A stretch of 64,000 nt of DNA from Streptomyces aquilus (GTDB taxonomy: Bacteria; Actinomycetota; Actinomycetes; Streptomycetales; Streptomycetaceae). The notes below the pieces were generated by a model, which saw nothing but the letters and a program-made list of their open reading frames with translations, did not search any database and was not told the DNA's origin. The translations under genes and the position numbers were made by a program. The DNA is taken from NCBI RefSeq assembly GCF_003955715.1, contig NZ_CP034463.1, forward strand, positions 9,548,001 to 9,612,000, in the 5' to 3' direction. Positions 45,455 through 54,293 of this stretch are shown piece by piece. Position 1 is the first letter of the stretch, and every line of letters begins with the position of its first letter.

Positions 45455-45586
45455 CTACTTGTAGGCGCCCGCCACGATGGCCACCGTCACGGTGTCGCCG
45501 TCGCCCGCGGCGACCGCGGTCCCGGCGCCCGCGACCGCGATGACGATCCCGGCCGCGATGGCGAGGGCCCGCACGAGTTTGGTCAC
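45455..45586 (-). CDS. Small secreted peptide, 43 residues
   Basis: The GTG at 45586 has GGAGG exactly 5 bases upstream, the best ribosome-binding site in this stretch. The product has a textbook signal peptide (TKLVRALAIAAGIVIAVAG, then AGTAVAA) and a mature part of only about 17 residues, GDGDTVTVAIVAGAYK. It is encoded between two secreted proteases and opposite in strand to both. The mature peptide might be a signal, a protease modulator or a wall-associated peptide. No family is recognised. Confidence 0.7.
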   Translation of the reverse strand: MTKLVRALAIAAGIVIAVAGAGTAVAAGDGDTVTVAIVAGAYK

Positions 45587-45965
45587 AACTGCCTCCCGTT
45601 GGTTGGAACTTGAGGCACTAATGTCCCACGAAGGCTTCAGGGGAAGCCCGAGGGACACCCCACGGAGCCCTCCCCGTGGGGTGAGGCCGAAAACCGACGC
45701 CGTCTGTGCCGATATGCCCGCCCGGCAAGGTCAATTCCAGCCGTTGCTTTGACATTCCCATGACAAAGCTGTGTGCGCAGTGCCACTCTTCTGCGGAAGT
45801 TCACCGTTCCTTGACGGAATCCCCACACGGAGCGACTCTCCGCCCTCCACCCCCCACCTCCTTCAACCCGCATGCCGTGCAGCACTCCGGACCGGCACAC
45901 CCCGCCGCTCCGTCACCGCCACGACCCCCCACCACGGGCCGTCCGTTGTATCGAAGGAGAACCCG
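45587..45965. promoter_or_regulatory. Divergent promoter region, micropeptide and M4 protease
   Basis: A 379-base gap. CCCCACGG (45658-45665) and CCGTGGGG (45674-45681) form an 8-bp inverted repeat. GCTTTG/CAAAGC arms flank TTGACA at 45749-45754, a possible -35 for the M4 gene, but no good -10 follows at normal spacing. No gene is seen. Confidence 0.4.
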
Positions 45966-48233
45966 TTGCCCCAGCGACGCCGCGCTCTCATCGGGCGCAG
46001 ACACACGACCGTCCTCGCCTTCACGGCGATAGGCTCCCTGCTCGCTCTCGCCGCCCCCTCTCTCGCCACCGCGGTCCCGGCGGACCCGGGCTCCACGAAG
46101 ATCACCGCCACCCCCAGGGCCGGTGCCGCCCAGCCGTCCCTGACGCCCGCCCGCCGCGCCGCCCTGATCAAGAGCGCCCGGTCCGCAGCACCCCGTACGG
46201 CGGACCGGATCGGCCTCGGCGCCCAGGAGAAGCTCGTCGTCAAGGACGTCCTCAAGGACGCCGACGGCACCACGCACACCCGTTACGAGCGCACCTACGC
46301 GGGGTTGCCCGTCCTCGGCGGTGACCTGGTCGTCCACGACAAGAGCGGTCGTACGACCGTCACCAAGGCCAACCCCAACCGACTCCGGGTCCCCTCGCTC
46401 CGCCCGAAGCTCAGCTCCGCCGGTGCCGCCACCAAGGCCCTCGGCATCTCGAAGCAGGCCAAGGTCAAGGGGGCCGGGACGGAGCGGGCGCCCCGCCTGG
46501 TGGTCTGGGCCGGGACCGGCAAGCCCGTGCTGGCCTGGGAGACCCTCGTCGAGGGCGTCCAGAAGGACGGCACCCCCAGCGAACTCCAGGTCGTCACCGA
46601 CGCCGCCACCGGCAAGGAACTCCTGGCCGCCGAGCACGTCCACACCGGCTCCGGCACCGGTCAGTACGCCGGCGAGGTCCCCCTCGGTACCACCCTGTCC
46701 GGTTCGACGTACCAGCTCGTCGACCCCGGCCGTGCCGGGCAGCGGACGTACGACCTCAACCAGGGCACCTCGGGCACGGGCACTCTGTTCACGGACGACA
46801 ACGATGTCTGGGGCAACGGCCTGCCGTCCAACCGTCAGACCGCCGGTGTCGACGTGGCGTTCGGCGCCGCGGCCACCTGGGACTACTACAAGGACACCTA
46901 CGGCCGCAACGGCATCCGCAACGACGGTGTCGCCGCCTACAGCCGCGCCCACTACGGCAGCAACTACGTCAACGCCTTCTGGCAGGACTCCTGCTTCTGC
47001 ATGACGTACGGCGACGGCTCGGGCAACACCCATCCGCTGACCGCACTCGACGTGGCCGCCCACGAGATGAGCCACGGCGTCACGGCCGCCACCGCGGGCC
47101 TGGTCTACTCGGGGGAGTCCGGCGGGCTCAACGAGGCGACCTCCGACATATTCGCCGCCGCCGTCGAGTTCTACGAGAACCTTCCGGCCGACCCCGGCGA
47201 CTACCTCGTCGGCGAGAAGATCGACATCAACGGTGACGGCACACCGCTGCGTTACATGGACAAGCCCTCCAAGGACGGCGACTCCCGCGACAGTTGGAGC
47301 TCGACCCTCGGCGGCATCGACGTCCACTACTCCTCGGGCCCCGCGAACCACTTCTTCTATCTGCTCTCCGAGGGCAGCGGCGCCAAGACCGTCAACGGCG
47401 TGGCCTACGACAGCCCGACGTACGACGGGCAGTCCGTCACCGGTATCGGCATCCAGAACGCCGCCGCGATCTGGTACCGCGCGCTGACGACGTACATGAC
47501 CTCCACGACCAACTACGCCGGCGCCCGCACCGCCACCTTGTCGGCCGCGAGCGACCTGTTCGGCGCCTACAGCCCGACCTACCTCGCCGTCGCCGACGCC
47601 TGGGCCGCGATCAACGTCGGCAACCGCATCGCCCTCGGCGTCAACCTCGCCCCGACCGCCGACCAGATCAGCGGCGTCAACCAGGACGTCAGCCTCCAGC
47701 TCGACGCCTACACCACCAACACCGGTTCCGCCCTGACCTACGAGGCCACCGGACTGCCCGCCGGCCTCGGCATCAGCCCGACCGGTCTGATCAGCGGCAC
47801 CCCGACGACCCTCGGCACCAGTGACGTCACGATCACCGTGACCGACAGCACCGGGGCGACCGCGTCGGACACCTTCACCTGGAAGATCGGCTACGTCTAC
47901 GCCAACACCACCCGCGTCGACATCCCCGACGTCGGGGCCGCCGTGGAGTCGCCGCTGACCATCACCGGCCGGGACGGCAACGCCTCCGCGGCCACCTCGG
48001 TCTACGTCAACATCGTCCACACCTACCGCGGTGACCTCACCGTCGACCTCGTCGGCCCGAACGGCACCGTCTACTCCCTCCTCAACCGCAGCGGCGGCTC
48101 CGCCGACAACGTCGACCAGACCTTCACCGTCGACGCCTCCGCACAGCCGCTCAACGGCACCTGGACCCTACGTGTGCAGGACTGGGCAGCCATCGACGTC
48201 GGGTACATCGCCCGCTGGCAGCTGACCCCCTGA
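45966..48233 (+). CDS. Secreted M4 neutral metalloprotease with Ig-like and P domains
   Basis: A 755-residue thermolysin-family protease. The TTG start has AAGGAG 6 bases upstream. A signal peptide ends near SLATA (35). FTP/PepSY propeptide follows, then the catalytic domain with H366-E367-x-x-H370 (HEMSH) and zinc ligand E390 (NEATSD), 24 residues apart as in thermolysin. Then come a putative-Ig/cadherin-like repeat (about 560-640) and a C-terminal P domain very similar to that of the S8 protease upstream (YRGDLTVDLVGPNGTVYSLL). Calcium-dependent extracellular protein digestion is expected. Confidence 0.93.
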   Translation: MPQRRRALIGRRHTTVLAFTAIGSLLALAAPSLATAVPADPGSTKITATPRAGAAQPSLTPARRAALIKSARSAAPRTADRIGLGAQEKLVVKDVLKDADGTTHTRYERTYAGLPVLGGDLVVHDKSGRTTVTKANPNRLRVPSLRPKLSSAGAATKALGISKQAKVKGAGTERAPRLVVWAGTGKPVLAWETLVEGVQKDGTPSELQVVTDAATGKELLAAEHVHTGSGTGQYAGEVPLGTTLSGSTYQLVDPGRAGQRTYDLNQGTSGTGTLFTDDNDVWGNGLPSNRQTAGVDVAFGAAATWDYYKDTYGRNGIRNDGVAAYSRAHYGSNYVNAFWQDSCFCMTYGDGSGNTHPLTALDVAAHEMSHGVTAATAGLVYSGESGGLNEATSDIFAAAVEFYENLPADPGDYLVGEKIDINGDGTPLRYMDKPSKDGDSRDSWSSTLGGIDVHYSSGPANHFFYLLSEGSGAKTVNGVAYDSPTYDGQSVTGIGIQNAAAIWYRALTTYMTSTTNYAGARTATLSAASDLFGAYSPTYLAVADAWAAINVGNRIALGVNLAPTADQISGVNQDVSLQLDAYTTNTGSALTYEATGLPAGLGISPTGLISGTPTTLGTSDVTITVTDSTGATASDTFTWKIGYVYANTTRVDIPDVGAAVESPLTITGRDGNASAATSVYVNIVHTYRGDLTVDLVGPNGTVYSLLNRSGGSADNVDQTFTVDASAQPLNGTWTLRVQDWAAIDVGYIARWQLTP

Positions 48234-48253
48234 CATGCAGGCCGACCTAACGA

Positions 48254-48284
48254 CGCCGCCCGGGTCCTGAGGACCCGGGCGGCG
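48254..48284 (+). terminator. Terminator of the M4 protease gene
   Basis: Arms 48254-48267 and 48271-48284 form a 14-bp perfect stem with a 3-base loop, beginning 21 bases after the stop. Confidence 0.88.
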
Positions 48285-48474
48285 CCATGAGGAACGTCGG
48301 CCGAGGTGTTCGAAGGCTTGGGCGGACGGGTCGGTGATCCGGCCGCGGTGGATCCGGTGCGGGGCGCCGATGTTCATCAGGCCTGGTTCGTCGCCTCGGT
48401 AGCCACGGCGGGTGTGAGTTCGAAGGCCACCAGCCGGCGAAGCCCGGGGCGTCTGCCGGACGCGTGAACCTCCT

Positions 48475-50025
48475 TCACTTGGTGGTGGAGTTGGCGAGTG
48501 CTCCGGCCCCCTCGGCGCCTCTGTGCACGGCCGGCCAGTCCCGGCACATCGCCAAGGCCCTGATTCCCTGGCCCGTGTCGGGACGACAGTCGTCGAGCAT
48601 GCCGGACAGCACCTCGCCCGGGCCCAGTTCGAGAGCGGTGGTCACACCGTCCCGGCGCAGTCGGTCGACCGCGTCGGTGAAGCGGACGGGTTCGCGCAGC
48701 TCCCGGATCCAGAACTCGGGTGTGGTGGCCTCGGTGTGGACGGGTCGCGCCGTGATGTCGGAGACCAGAGGTGTGTGCGGCACCTTCAGCCTCATGCCGC
48801 GCAGGACTTCGGCGTAGTCGTCCAGCAGCGGGTCGAGATGCGGTGAGTGCATCGCCAGGCTCACCCGAAGGAAGCGGCCGCGCCGTCCACGTGCCACCCA
48901 TGCGTCGTGCAGGGCGGTCACCGCGTCCCGGTCGCCGGAGATGACCACGGCGCGTGGGCCGTTGACCGCCGCGATCACCACCCCGTCGATCGCGGGCAGT
49001 TCTGCCGGTGCGGCCTCCAGGGCCGCCATGGCGCCCGTCTCCGGCAGCGTGGCCATCAGCTGGGACAGGGCGCCGACGGCCCGGCAGGCGTCCGGCAGCG
49101 AGAAGACGCCCGCGACGTGTGCGGCGGCCATGCGGCCCGCCGAGTACCCGAACACCACGTCCGGCCGTAGGCCCCAGCTCTCCAGCAGCCGGAACTGCGC
49201 CACCTGGAGGGCGAAAATGGCGGGGTTCCCGTACGTGATCCGGTCGAGCAGCGCGGAGGTCCGGGTTCCGGCCTCGGCGAACATCACGTCCCGCAGGGGC
49301 AGTTCGAGATACGGGTCGAGCAGGGTGCAGACCTCGTCGAGAGCGGAGGCGAAGACGGGGAAGGCGGCCTGGAGTTCGCGGCCCATGCCGGCCTGCTGCG
49401 ATCCGGCCCCGGAGAACAGGAAGGCCGTCCGGCCCCGGGGGAGCACCTCGGGCGGCGACGACGGAGGAGGAGCCACCGACGCCGTGCCCACGAGCTGTTC
49501 GATCACCTCCTGCGTCGACCTGCACACCACGATCCGCTCCAGGTCCCGCGCGCGCAGGAATCCCTCGTTCTCGGCGTGCTCCAGAAAGCGCAGCAGGTGG
49601 GCGTAGAAATCGTCCGGATCCAGGAGAACGCAGGGCTTGCGGTGAATGTGCAACTGCGCCCAGGACAGCGCCTCCAGTAGTTCCTCCGCCGTCCCCAGAC
49701 CGCCGGGCAGTGCCACAAAGGCGTCTCCCAGCTCGGCCATGCGCGCTTTGCGCGCGTGGATGTCCGTCACCACCTCCAGCTCCGTCAGTTCCGTGTGCGC
49801 GATCTCGTACGGCAGCATGCGGCTCGGTACGACGCCGGTAACCGACCCCCCGGCGCCCAGGGCCCCGTCGGCCACCGCGCCCATGAGGCCGGTGCGGGCA
49901 CCGCCGTACACCAGGCGCAGTCCCGCCTCGGCCAGCGCGCGGCCCAGCTCCCCGGCCATGCGCAGATGGCCGGGACGCCGGCCCGGCGAGGATCCGCAGA
50001 ACACGGTCACGCTGGTCACGGTCAC
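48475..50025 (-). CDS. LOG-family phosphoribohydrolase fused to a PKS-type acyltransferase
   Basis: A 516-residue two-domain protein. Residues 1-180 are a LOG (lysine-decarboxylase-like) domain with PGGLGTAEE at 107-115, the nucleotide-binding/catalytic signature of cytokinin-activating phosphoribohydrolases. Residues 198-500 are an acyltransferase domain: [14 protein letters not shown], nucleophile S295 in GYSAG, and H393 in AMHSPHLDP. The usual GHSxG has Tyr in place of His, and GQG is GAG. LOG enzymes release a base from a nucleoside monophosphate; ATs load malonyl or similar groups. The single frame has no sign of a sequencing break. It is divergent from a glycosyltransferase gene. Confidence 0.85.
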   Translation of the reverse strand: MTVTSVTVFCGSSPGRRPGHLRMAGELGRALAEAGLRLVYGGARTGLMGAVADGALGAGGSVTGVVPSRMLPYEIAHTELTELEVVTDIHARKARMAELGDAFVALPGGLGTAEELLEALSWAQLHIHRKPCVLLDPDDFYAHLLRFLEHAENEGFLRARDLERIVVCRSTQEVIEQLVGTASVAPPPSSPPEVLPRGRTAFLFSGAGSQQAGMGRELQAAFPVFASALDEVCTLLDPYLELPLRDVMFAEAGTRTSALLDRITYGNPAIFALQVAQFRLLESWGLRPDVVFGYSAGRMAAAHVAGVFSLPDACRAVGALSQLMATLPETGAMAALEAAPAELPAIDGVVIAAVNGPRAVVISGDRDAVTALHDAWVARGRRGRFLRVSLAMHSPHLDPLLDDYAEVLRGMRLKVPHTPLVSDITARPVHTEATTPEFWIRELREPVRFTDAVDRLRRDGVTTALELGPGEVLSGMLDDCRPDTGQGIRALAMCRDWPAVHRGAEGAGALANSTTK

Positions 50026-50281
50026 AGTGCGTACCCCTCAGCCCTACAGGCGCATGACTTATTCAGGCTCACGAGCGGGAAAACACCTCGATTTCCGCTG
50101 AGGTAAGGAAGTGTCAAGGACGTAAGAAAGGCGTCAAGCAGTTAATTCGATGCGCTTCTGTTTCTACACTGAAGCACGCGAGAAGATTCCCGCAATGGCT
50201 TGTCGATTGTTTACTGCGGCTTTGGCTGCTTGAAGCGTGTGTCGAATTATTTTGCCGATTCTCGACGAAATCGAGGGCGAT
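50026..50281. promoter_or_regulatory. AT-rich divergent promoter region, LOG-AT and glycosyltransferase
   Basis: This 256-base gap is noticeably less GC-rich than its surroundings (for example 50145-50290, with several TTT/AAT runs). It must carry divergent promoters. No clear operator palindrome is seen. Confidence 0.45.
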
Positions 50282-51529
50282 ATGAATACCCGTTCCGTGG
50301 GCCGACCGCTGGTGCTGGCCGTTGCCGGCGTCTCGTTCGGCTGGGGCAGTGCGGGAAAGATCGACTCCGTTCTGCGGGCGCTGCGCGCACTGTGCCCCGT
50401 GCCGCCACGCGTCGTCGGGCTGAGCACGGACCTCGGCCGCCCCCTGCTGGCCGGATCCGGCATCGACCGCTGGTACGAGGTGAAGGGGACCGACACCGCG
50501 CGGATCGCGGAGATTGTCCGAGCGGAGGGGATACGGGCGGGGTTGTGCGTGCTCGACGGGCCGACCGCCAAGTCGCTGGAGACCGCGGGCGTCCCGGCGG
50601 TGTTCCTCGACAGCCTGCCCTTCTTGTGGTCCGAGGGAGATCTGGCCTGGCTGCCCCTCGAAGCCGCCGCCTATTGCGCTCAACGGTCCCCGCGGATGGG
50701 GGAGGAGAGCCGGGCGGTGGTCGAGTCGGCGAAGCGGCTGCGGTGGGTCGACGCGGTCGTGCCGCCGATCGGTCCGGCGGAGCGCACGGCTGACGGACCG
50801 TCGCAGGCGGCGGCGGTGAGGACGGCGGAACGGGAAGGGACCCGCACGCCGGGTCGGCCGCGCAAGGCGCTGGTGAGCCTCGGCTGGATGCAGGCCCCCG
50901 GTCTGCCGGAGTGGCGCACCTACCCGCGGGCCGTGATCCCCGCTGTGCTGCGGGCACTCGCCGACTGCGAGGCGGCCGCGGTGCGGGTGGCCGGCAACCT
51001 CACCCCCGACATGATCGACGAACTGGCCGCTCAGGTACCCGAGGGGCTCGCCGTGGAGTTCGGCCCCCTCGTCCACGACGACTTCGTCGCGACCATGGAC
51101 CGCAGCGACCTGCTCCTCACCTCGCCGGGCCTGACCACGCTGCTGGAAGCGAGTACGTACGGCGTCCCGACCGTCACCCTGCCCCCGCAGAACGTCAGCC
51201 AGATCTTCAACGCCCGCTTCCACCAAGAGGCGACGGGCTCGGACACCAGGCTCGCCTGGCCGGTCCACGTGTTCGACGAGGAGGCCGTGATAGAGGCACG
51301 CAGACAGGGCGAGGCCGCCGCCCACGCTGTCGTCCACGGGGGGATGGCCCAGGCGTCCCGTCTCCTGGCACCGCTCCAGGACGAGTTACGGTCACGGGTC
51401 GTGATCGCGGTCCGACGAGCGGGGGGCGCGGACGTGGACTGGCGGGGACTGGCCACGGCCATGGGTAAGGAGGGAGCGGCGCAGGTCGCCGAGGAGATCC
51501 TCGCCGCCGTCGGACCGTCCGGTGAATGA
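50282..51529 (+). CDS. GT-B glycosyltransferase, possibly cytosylglucuronate-synthase-like
   Basis: A 415-residue protein with the GT-B layout. The N-terminal AGVSFGWGSAGKIDSVLRAL is a glycine-rich acceptor loop. The C-terminal half contains FGPLVHDDFVATMDRSDLLLTSPGLTTLLEA, a UDP-sugar-type donor site. The ATG at 50282 has GAGG nearby. The start motif recalls cytosylglucuronate synthases of peptidyl-nucleoside pathways, which join a free base to a UDP-uronic acid, but I hold that only loosely. With a base-releasing LOG domain opposite and a transporter remnant downstream, a nucleoside-type metabolite is plausible. Confidence 0.75.
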   Translation: MNTRSVGRPLVLAVAGVSFGWGSAGKIDSVLRALRALCPVPPRVVGLSTDLGRPLLAGSGIDRWYEVKGTDTARIAEIVRAEGIRAGLCVLDGPTAKSLETAGVPAVFLDSLPFLWSEGDLAWLPLEAAAYCAQRSPRMGEESRAVVESAKRLRWVDAVVPPIGPAERTADGPSQAAAVRTAEREGTRTPGRPRKALVSLGWMQAPGLPEWRTYPRAVIPAVLRALADCEAAAVRVAGNLTPDMIDELAAQVPEGLAVEFGPLVHDDFVATMDRSDLLLTSPGLTTLLEASTYGVPTVTLPPQNVSQIFNARFHQEATGSDTRLAWPVHVFDEEAVIEARRQGEAAAHAVVHGGMAQASRLLAPLQDELRSRVVIAVRRAGGADVDWRGLATAMGKEGAAQVAEEILAAVGPSGE

Positions 51530-51660
51530 CGGGCCGCGCGGGGTGAGGAACCAGCCGAGCCCGGAGACCGACGCCTCCTTCGAGCCGGTCGTGCGCCTGT
51601 CGCACCGTCGCAGGAAGACTGTCCTGACAAGCGTCATGCTGGGGCTGTTCCTGTCGGCCC
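51522..51660 (+). pseudogene. N-terminal remnant of a DHA2-type MFS exporter
   Basis: A GTG start overlaps the glycosyltransferase end by 8 bases. The frame encodes about 46 residues, ending RRRKTVLTSVMLGLFLSAL, the cytoplasmic start and half of the first helix of a 14-helix EmrB/QacA exporter. It is cut by the IS end at about 51661, where LGxFLxALDQTI would be expected to continue. Confidence 0.75.
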
Positions 51661-52415
51661 TAGGTCGTGTCCGCAAAGTCAGGGGAGCCAGAGTTGTAGG
51701 CAGGCGAGGGTGACCATGGCTGGGTAGTGGCGGGCGCGTTTGTCGTAGCGGGTGGCCAGGGCCTTGTGGTGCTTGAGCTTGTTGAAGCAGCGTTCGACGA
51801 CGTTGCGGCGCCGGTAGGCAGCACGGTCGAGGTGGCTGCGTCGCTCACCGCGCCGGATACGGCCGTTGATCTGGTCGATCCGTTCCGGGATGGCCGCCTT
51901 GATGCCGCGCCTGCGCAGGTAGGCGCGGAGCTTCACGGACGAGAGTAGCCCTTGTCCGCGGCTACCTGCTCCGGTCTGGTCCGGGGACGGCCCGGCCCGC
52001 CTCGCGCGATCCTGATGCGGGCCATGACCGCCTCGAACTGGGTGCAGTCGTTGACGTTCCCGGCGGTGCGGGGTCCCGGCCGCATGCTGGTGGGCCCGCA
52101 CGGTCGTGGAGTCGACACACACGATCGACCAGTCGACGGCGCCCACGGCATCGGAATACTGCTGGACGTGGGCCGGCAGGCGGTCCCAGGTGCCATCGGC
52201 CGACCAGCGGTGAAAGCGTTCGTAGACCGTCTTGCACGGGCCAAAGCGTTCGGGCAAATCCCGCCAGGCCGCCCCGGTCGACAGCTTCCACAGGATCCCG
52301 TTGGCGACCTGCCGCCGGTCCCGCACCGGACGCCCCATCCTTGCGGGCGCCAGCAACGGCTCGATCACCGCCCAGGACTCATCGGTCAGTTCACGACGAC
52401 GCACCACGAACAGAC
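51661..52415. mobile_element. IS5-type insertion sequence, degenerate
   Basis: About 750 bases carrying a transposase of the IS5 family (IS1647-like). The left edge near 51661 follows CTA/CTAG, a known target type for IS427-group elements, and starts GGTCGTGTCCGCAAAG. I cannot find a matching inverted end on the right, near 52415-52430, so that end and the target duplication seem lost. Boundaries are approximate. Confidence 0.75.
51679..52407 (-). pseudogene. IS5-family transposase with two frameshifts
   Basis: The transposase starts GTG-GTG (52407) with RRRELTDESWAVIEPLL. The first Asp of the DDE set is in VDSTTVRAHQHAAG. Near 52076 an extra C in a CCCC run shifts the frame; the second frame then reads AGNVNDCTQFEAVMARIRI and EQVAADKGYS. 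Near 51940 an extra two bases (CTCTCG) restore the first frame with SVKLRAYLRRRGIKAAIPER and the end KHHKALATRYDKRARHY. Net change is three bases, so the outer frame is open but its middle is wrong. Activity is unlikely unless frameshifting rescues it. Confidence 0.8.
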
Positions 52416-52430
52416 CAACGAGCCAACGAC

Positions 52431-52898
52431 TTGGTGCTGCTGGGCGCGGGCATGGGTGCCGCGATGCAGACGATGACGACGCTGGCGCAGTCCGGGGCAC
52501 CGCGACCCGACACGGGGGTCGCGACGGCCGCGGTGAACTTCTTCCGCACCAGCGGCGGCACCGTCGGCACCGCGGTCTTCCTCTCCGTCGTCTTCTCGTC
52601 CGCCGCGTCCCACATCCACGAGCGGATCTCGGCCGCGTCGAGAAACGCCCGGTTCCATGACCTTGCCGAGCAGCCCGGCAACGCGCGGGTGATCACCTCG
52701 CTGCTCGGACCGGGCGGCCACGGCGAGCTCCGGGACTCCTCAGCCCTCGCTCGTCTGGACGCCCTGCTGGTCCGCCCCTTCCGGGAGGGCTACGCCGATG
52801 CGCTGCATACCGCCTTCCTGCTCGGGGCTGTGGTGATGCTGGCGGCGCTGGTGCACGCCTTGGTGCGGGTACCTGACCGCACCCTCCCCGACGCGTGA
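52431..52898 (+). pseudogene. C-terminal remnant of a DHA2-type MFS exporter
   Basis: About 155 residues from LVLLGAGMGAAMQTMTTLAQ to VPDRTLPDA. The segment TGVATAAVNFFRTSGGTVG is the conserved 11th-12th helix region of DHA2 exporters, and a last helix follows. Together with the fragment at 51522 it is one gene whose central 300 or so codons are gone. No start codon or promoter serves this part. Confidence 0.8.
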
Positions 52899-52986
52899 TG
52901 CACGGTGGCGGGTGGTGACAGAGCGAGCTGTCGCCATCGCGTTCCCCAGCGGGGGCAGTCAATTGCCATGCTGAAGCCCCGGACTC

Positions 52987-53685
52987 TCACAGCCCTTGCT
53001 TGGCCACCAGGACGTGCGCGGCGGTCCGCGCGGGGAGTTCGGCCGTCCGGCCGCCGCTGCCGACCGTCACGCCGCCGGGTGACGACGTCACCCTCACGAC
53101 AGCGCCGGGCCGCACTCCGGCGTGCCGCAGGGTGTGCATCAGCTCGGGATCGGCCTGGAGCGGCTCGCCGATGCGTCGCACGACCGCGCTCGCGCTGCCG
53201 GGCCCCCGCTCCAGGTCGTTGAGGCTGACCATGCTCTCGTCCGGGACCGGATCCGCGGTGGGCTTCTCGCCGAGCTCCTCCAGGCCCGGAATAGGGTTGC
53301 CGTACGGCGACTGTGTCGGGTGCCGCAGCAGCGTGAGGATGCGGCGTTCGACGGCCTCGCTCATCACGTGCTCCCAGCGGCAGGCCTCGGCATGGACCTG
53401 CTCCCACTCCAGCCCGATCACGTCGATGAGCAGGCATTCGGCGAGCCGGTGCTTGCGCATGACGCGGACGGCCATCTGCCGCCCCTCCTCGGTCAGTTCC
53501 AGGTGCCGGTCGGCGGCGACGCGCAGCAGGCCGTCGCGCTCCATGCGGGCGGCGGTCTGGCTGACGGTGGGGCCGCTGTGGTTCAGGCGCTCGGCGATAC
53601 GGGCGCGCAGCGGGGCCACGCCTTCCTCCTCTAGCTCCAGGACGGTGCGGAGATACATCTCGGTGGTGTCGATGAGTCGGGACAT
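52987..53685 (-). CDS. DtxR/IdeR-family metalloregulator
   Basis: A 232-residue iron/manganese-dependent repressor: N-terminal winged helix (about 24-70, HSGPTVSQTAARMERDGLL), dimerisation domain with metal ligands in the HRLAECLLIDVIGLEWEQVHAEACRWEHVMSE region, and a C-terminal SH3-like domain. It should repress metal uptake genes when Fe2+ or Mn2+ is ample. It lies 8 bases after the PEBP gene and may be co-transcribed with it. Confidence 0.93.
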   Translation of the reverse strand: MSRLIDTTEMYLRTVLELEEEGVAPLRARIAERLNHSGPTVSQTAARMERDGLLRVAADRHLELTEEGRQMAVRVMRKHRLAECLLIDVIGLEWEQVHAEACRWEHVMSEAVERRILTLLRHPTQSPYGNPIPGLEELGEKPTADPVPDESMVSLNDLERGPGSASAVVRRIGEPLQADPELMHTLRHAGVRPGAVVRVTSSPGGVTVGSGGRTAELPARTAAHVLVAKQGL

Positions 53686-53693
53686 GCCGTGTC

Positions 53694-54233
53694 TCAGGCG
53701 AGGGTTTCCGCGGTGGCGGTCAGGACCGCGCGGCCGAGGATGTGACCGGCCATGGTGAAGCCCAGGACGGCCGGGGTGGCGTCGGTCGGGACGCCTATGG
53801 ATTCGACGGCGAGGGCGTGCACCACGATGAAGTAGCGGTGCGGGCCGTGGCCGGGGGGCGGGGCGGCACCGATGAACCGGGCCGCGCGGGCGTCGTTGGG
53901 CAGCTGGAACGCGCCCTCGGGCAGGCCCGAGCCGGTGTCGTCGCCGGCGCCCTCGGGCAGCTCGGTGACGGTGGCGGGGATGTCGGCGACCGCCCAGTGC
54001 CAGAACCCGGACCCGGTGGGGGCATCGGGGTCGTAGACGGTGACGGCGTAGCTCTTGGTGCCCTCCGGCGCACCGCTCCAGGACAGCTGGGGGGAGAGGT
54101 CTTTCCCGCCGGGGACGCCGAAGATGCCGGAGAACTGCTCGGGCGGCCAGGGGGCGCCGTCGCCGACGGTGGTGCTGGAAACGGTGAAGGAGGCCGCCTC
54201 GGGGAGGCGGGCGAAGGGGTCGTTGGCGCTCAT
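53694..54233 (-). CDS. YbhB/YbcL-type PEBP (Raf kinase inhibitor-like) protein
   Basis: A 179-residue phosphatidylethanolamine-binding-fold protein with [36 protein letters not shown] and [12 protein letters not shown], the ligand-pocket motifs of the family. Function of bacterial members is poorly defined. It is divergent from an FCD regulator with a strong palindrome between them, so it is probably that regulator's target. Confidence 0.92.
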   Translation of the reverse strand: MSANDPFARLPEAASFTVSSTTVGDGAPWPPEQFSGIFGVPGGKDLSPQLSWSGAPEGTKSYAVTVYDPDAPTGSGFWHWAVADIPATVTELPEGAGDDTGSGLPEGAFQLPNDARAARFIGAAPPPGHGPHRYFIVVHALAVESIGVPTDATPAVLGFTMAGHILGRAVLTATAETLA

Positions 54234-54293
54234 CGCGTCGTTCCTTTCCGGATGTGCCGGGGCTGGGGGCTTTCGCTGGCAGCCCTCTGAATC

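Noticed and set aside
45801..48020. 739-codon open frame on the minus strand across the M4 protease gene
   Set aside because: Gly/Asp/Val-rich low-complexity translation with no domain; it is the antisense shadow of a gene with intact HEMSH and signal peptide.
48377..48478. 33-codon frame starting GTG and overlapping the LOG-AT stop as GTGA
   Set aside because: The overlap is the usual coupling pattern, but the product has no recognisable feature and AAGGAGG lies inside it rather than before it; too little to call a gene.
51679..52407. Programmed frameshift in the IS transposase
   Set aside because: IS5 members of this kind are usually single frame, and two separate indels of +1 and +2 at unrelated sites fit decay better than recoding.
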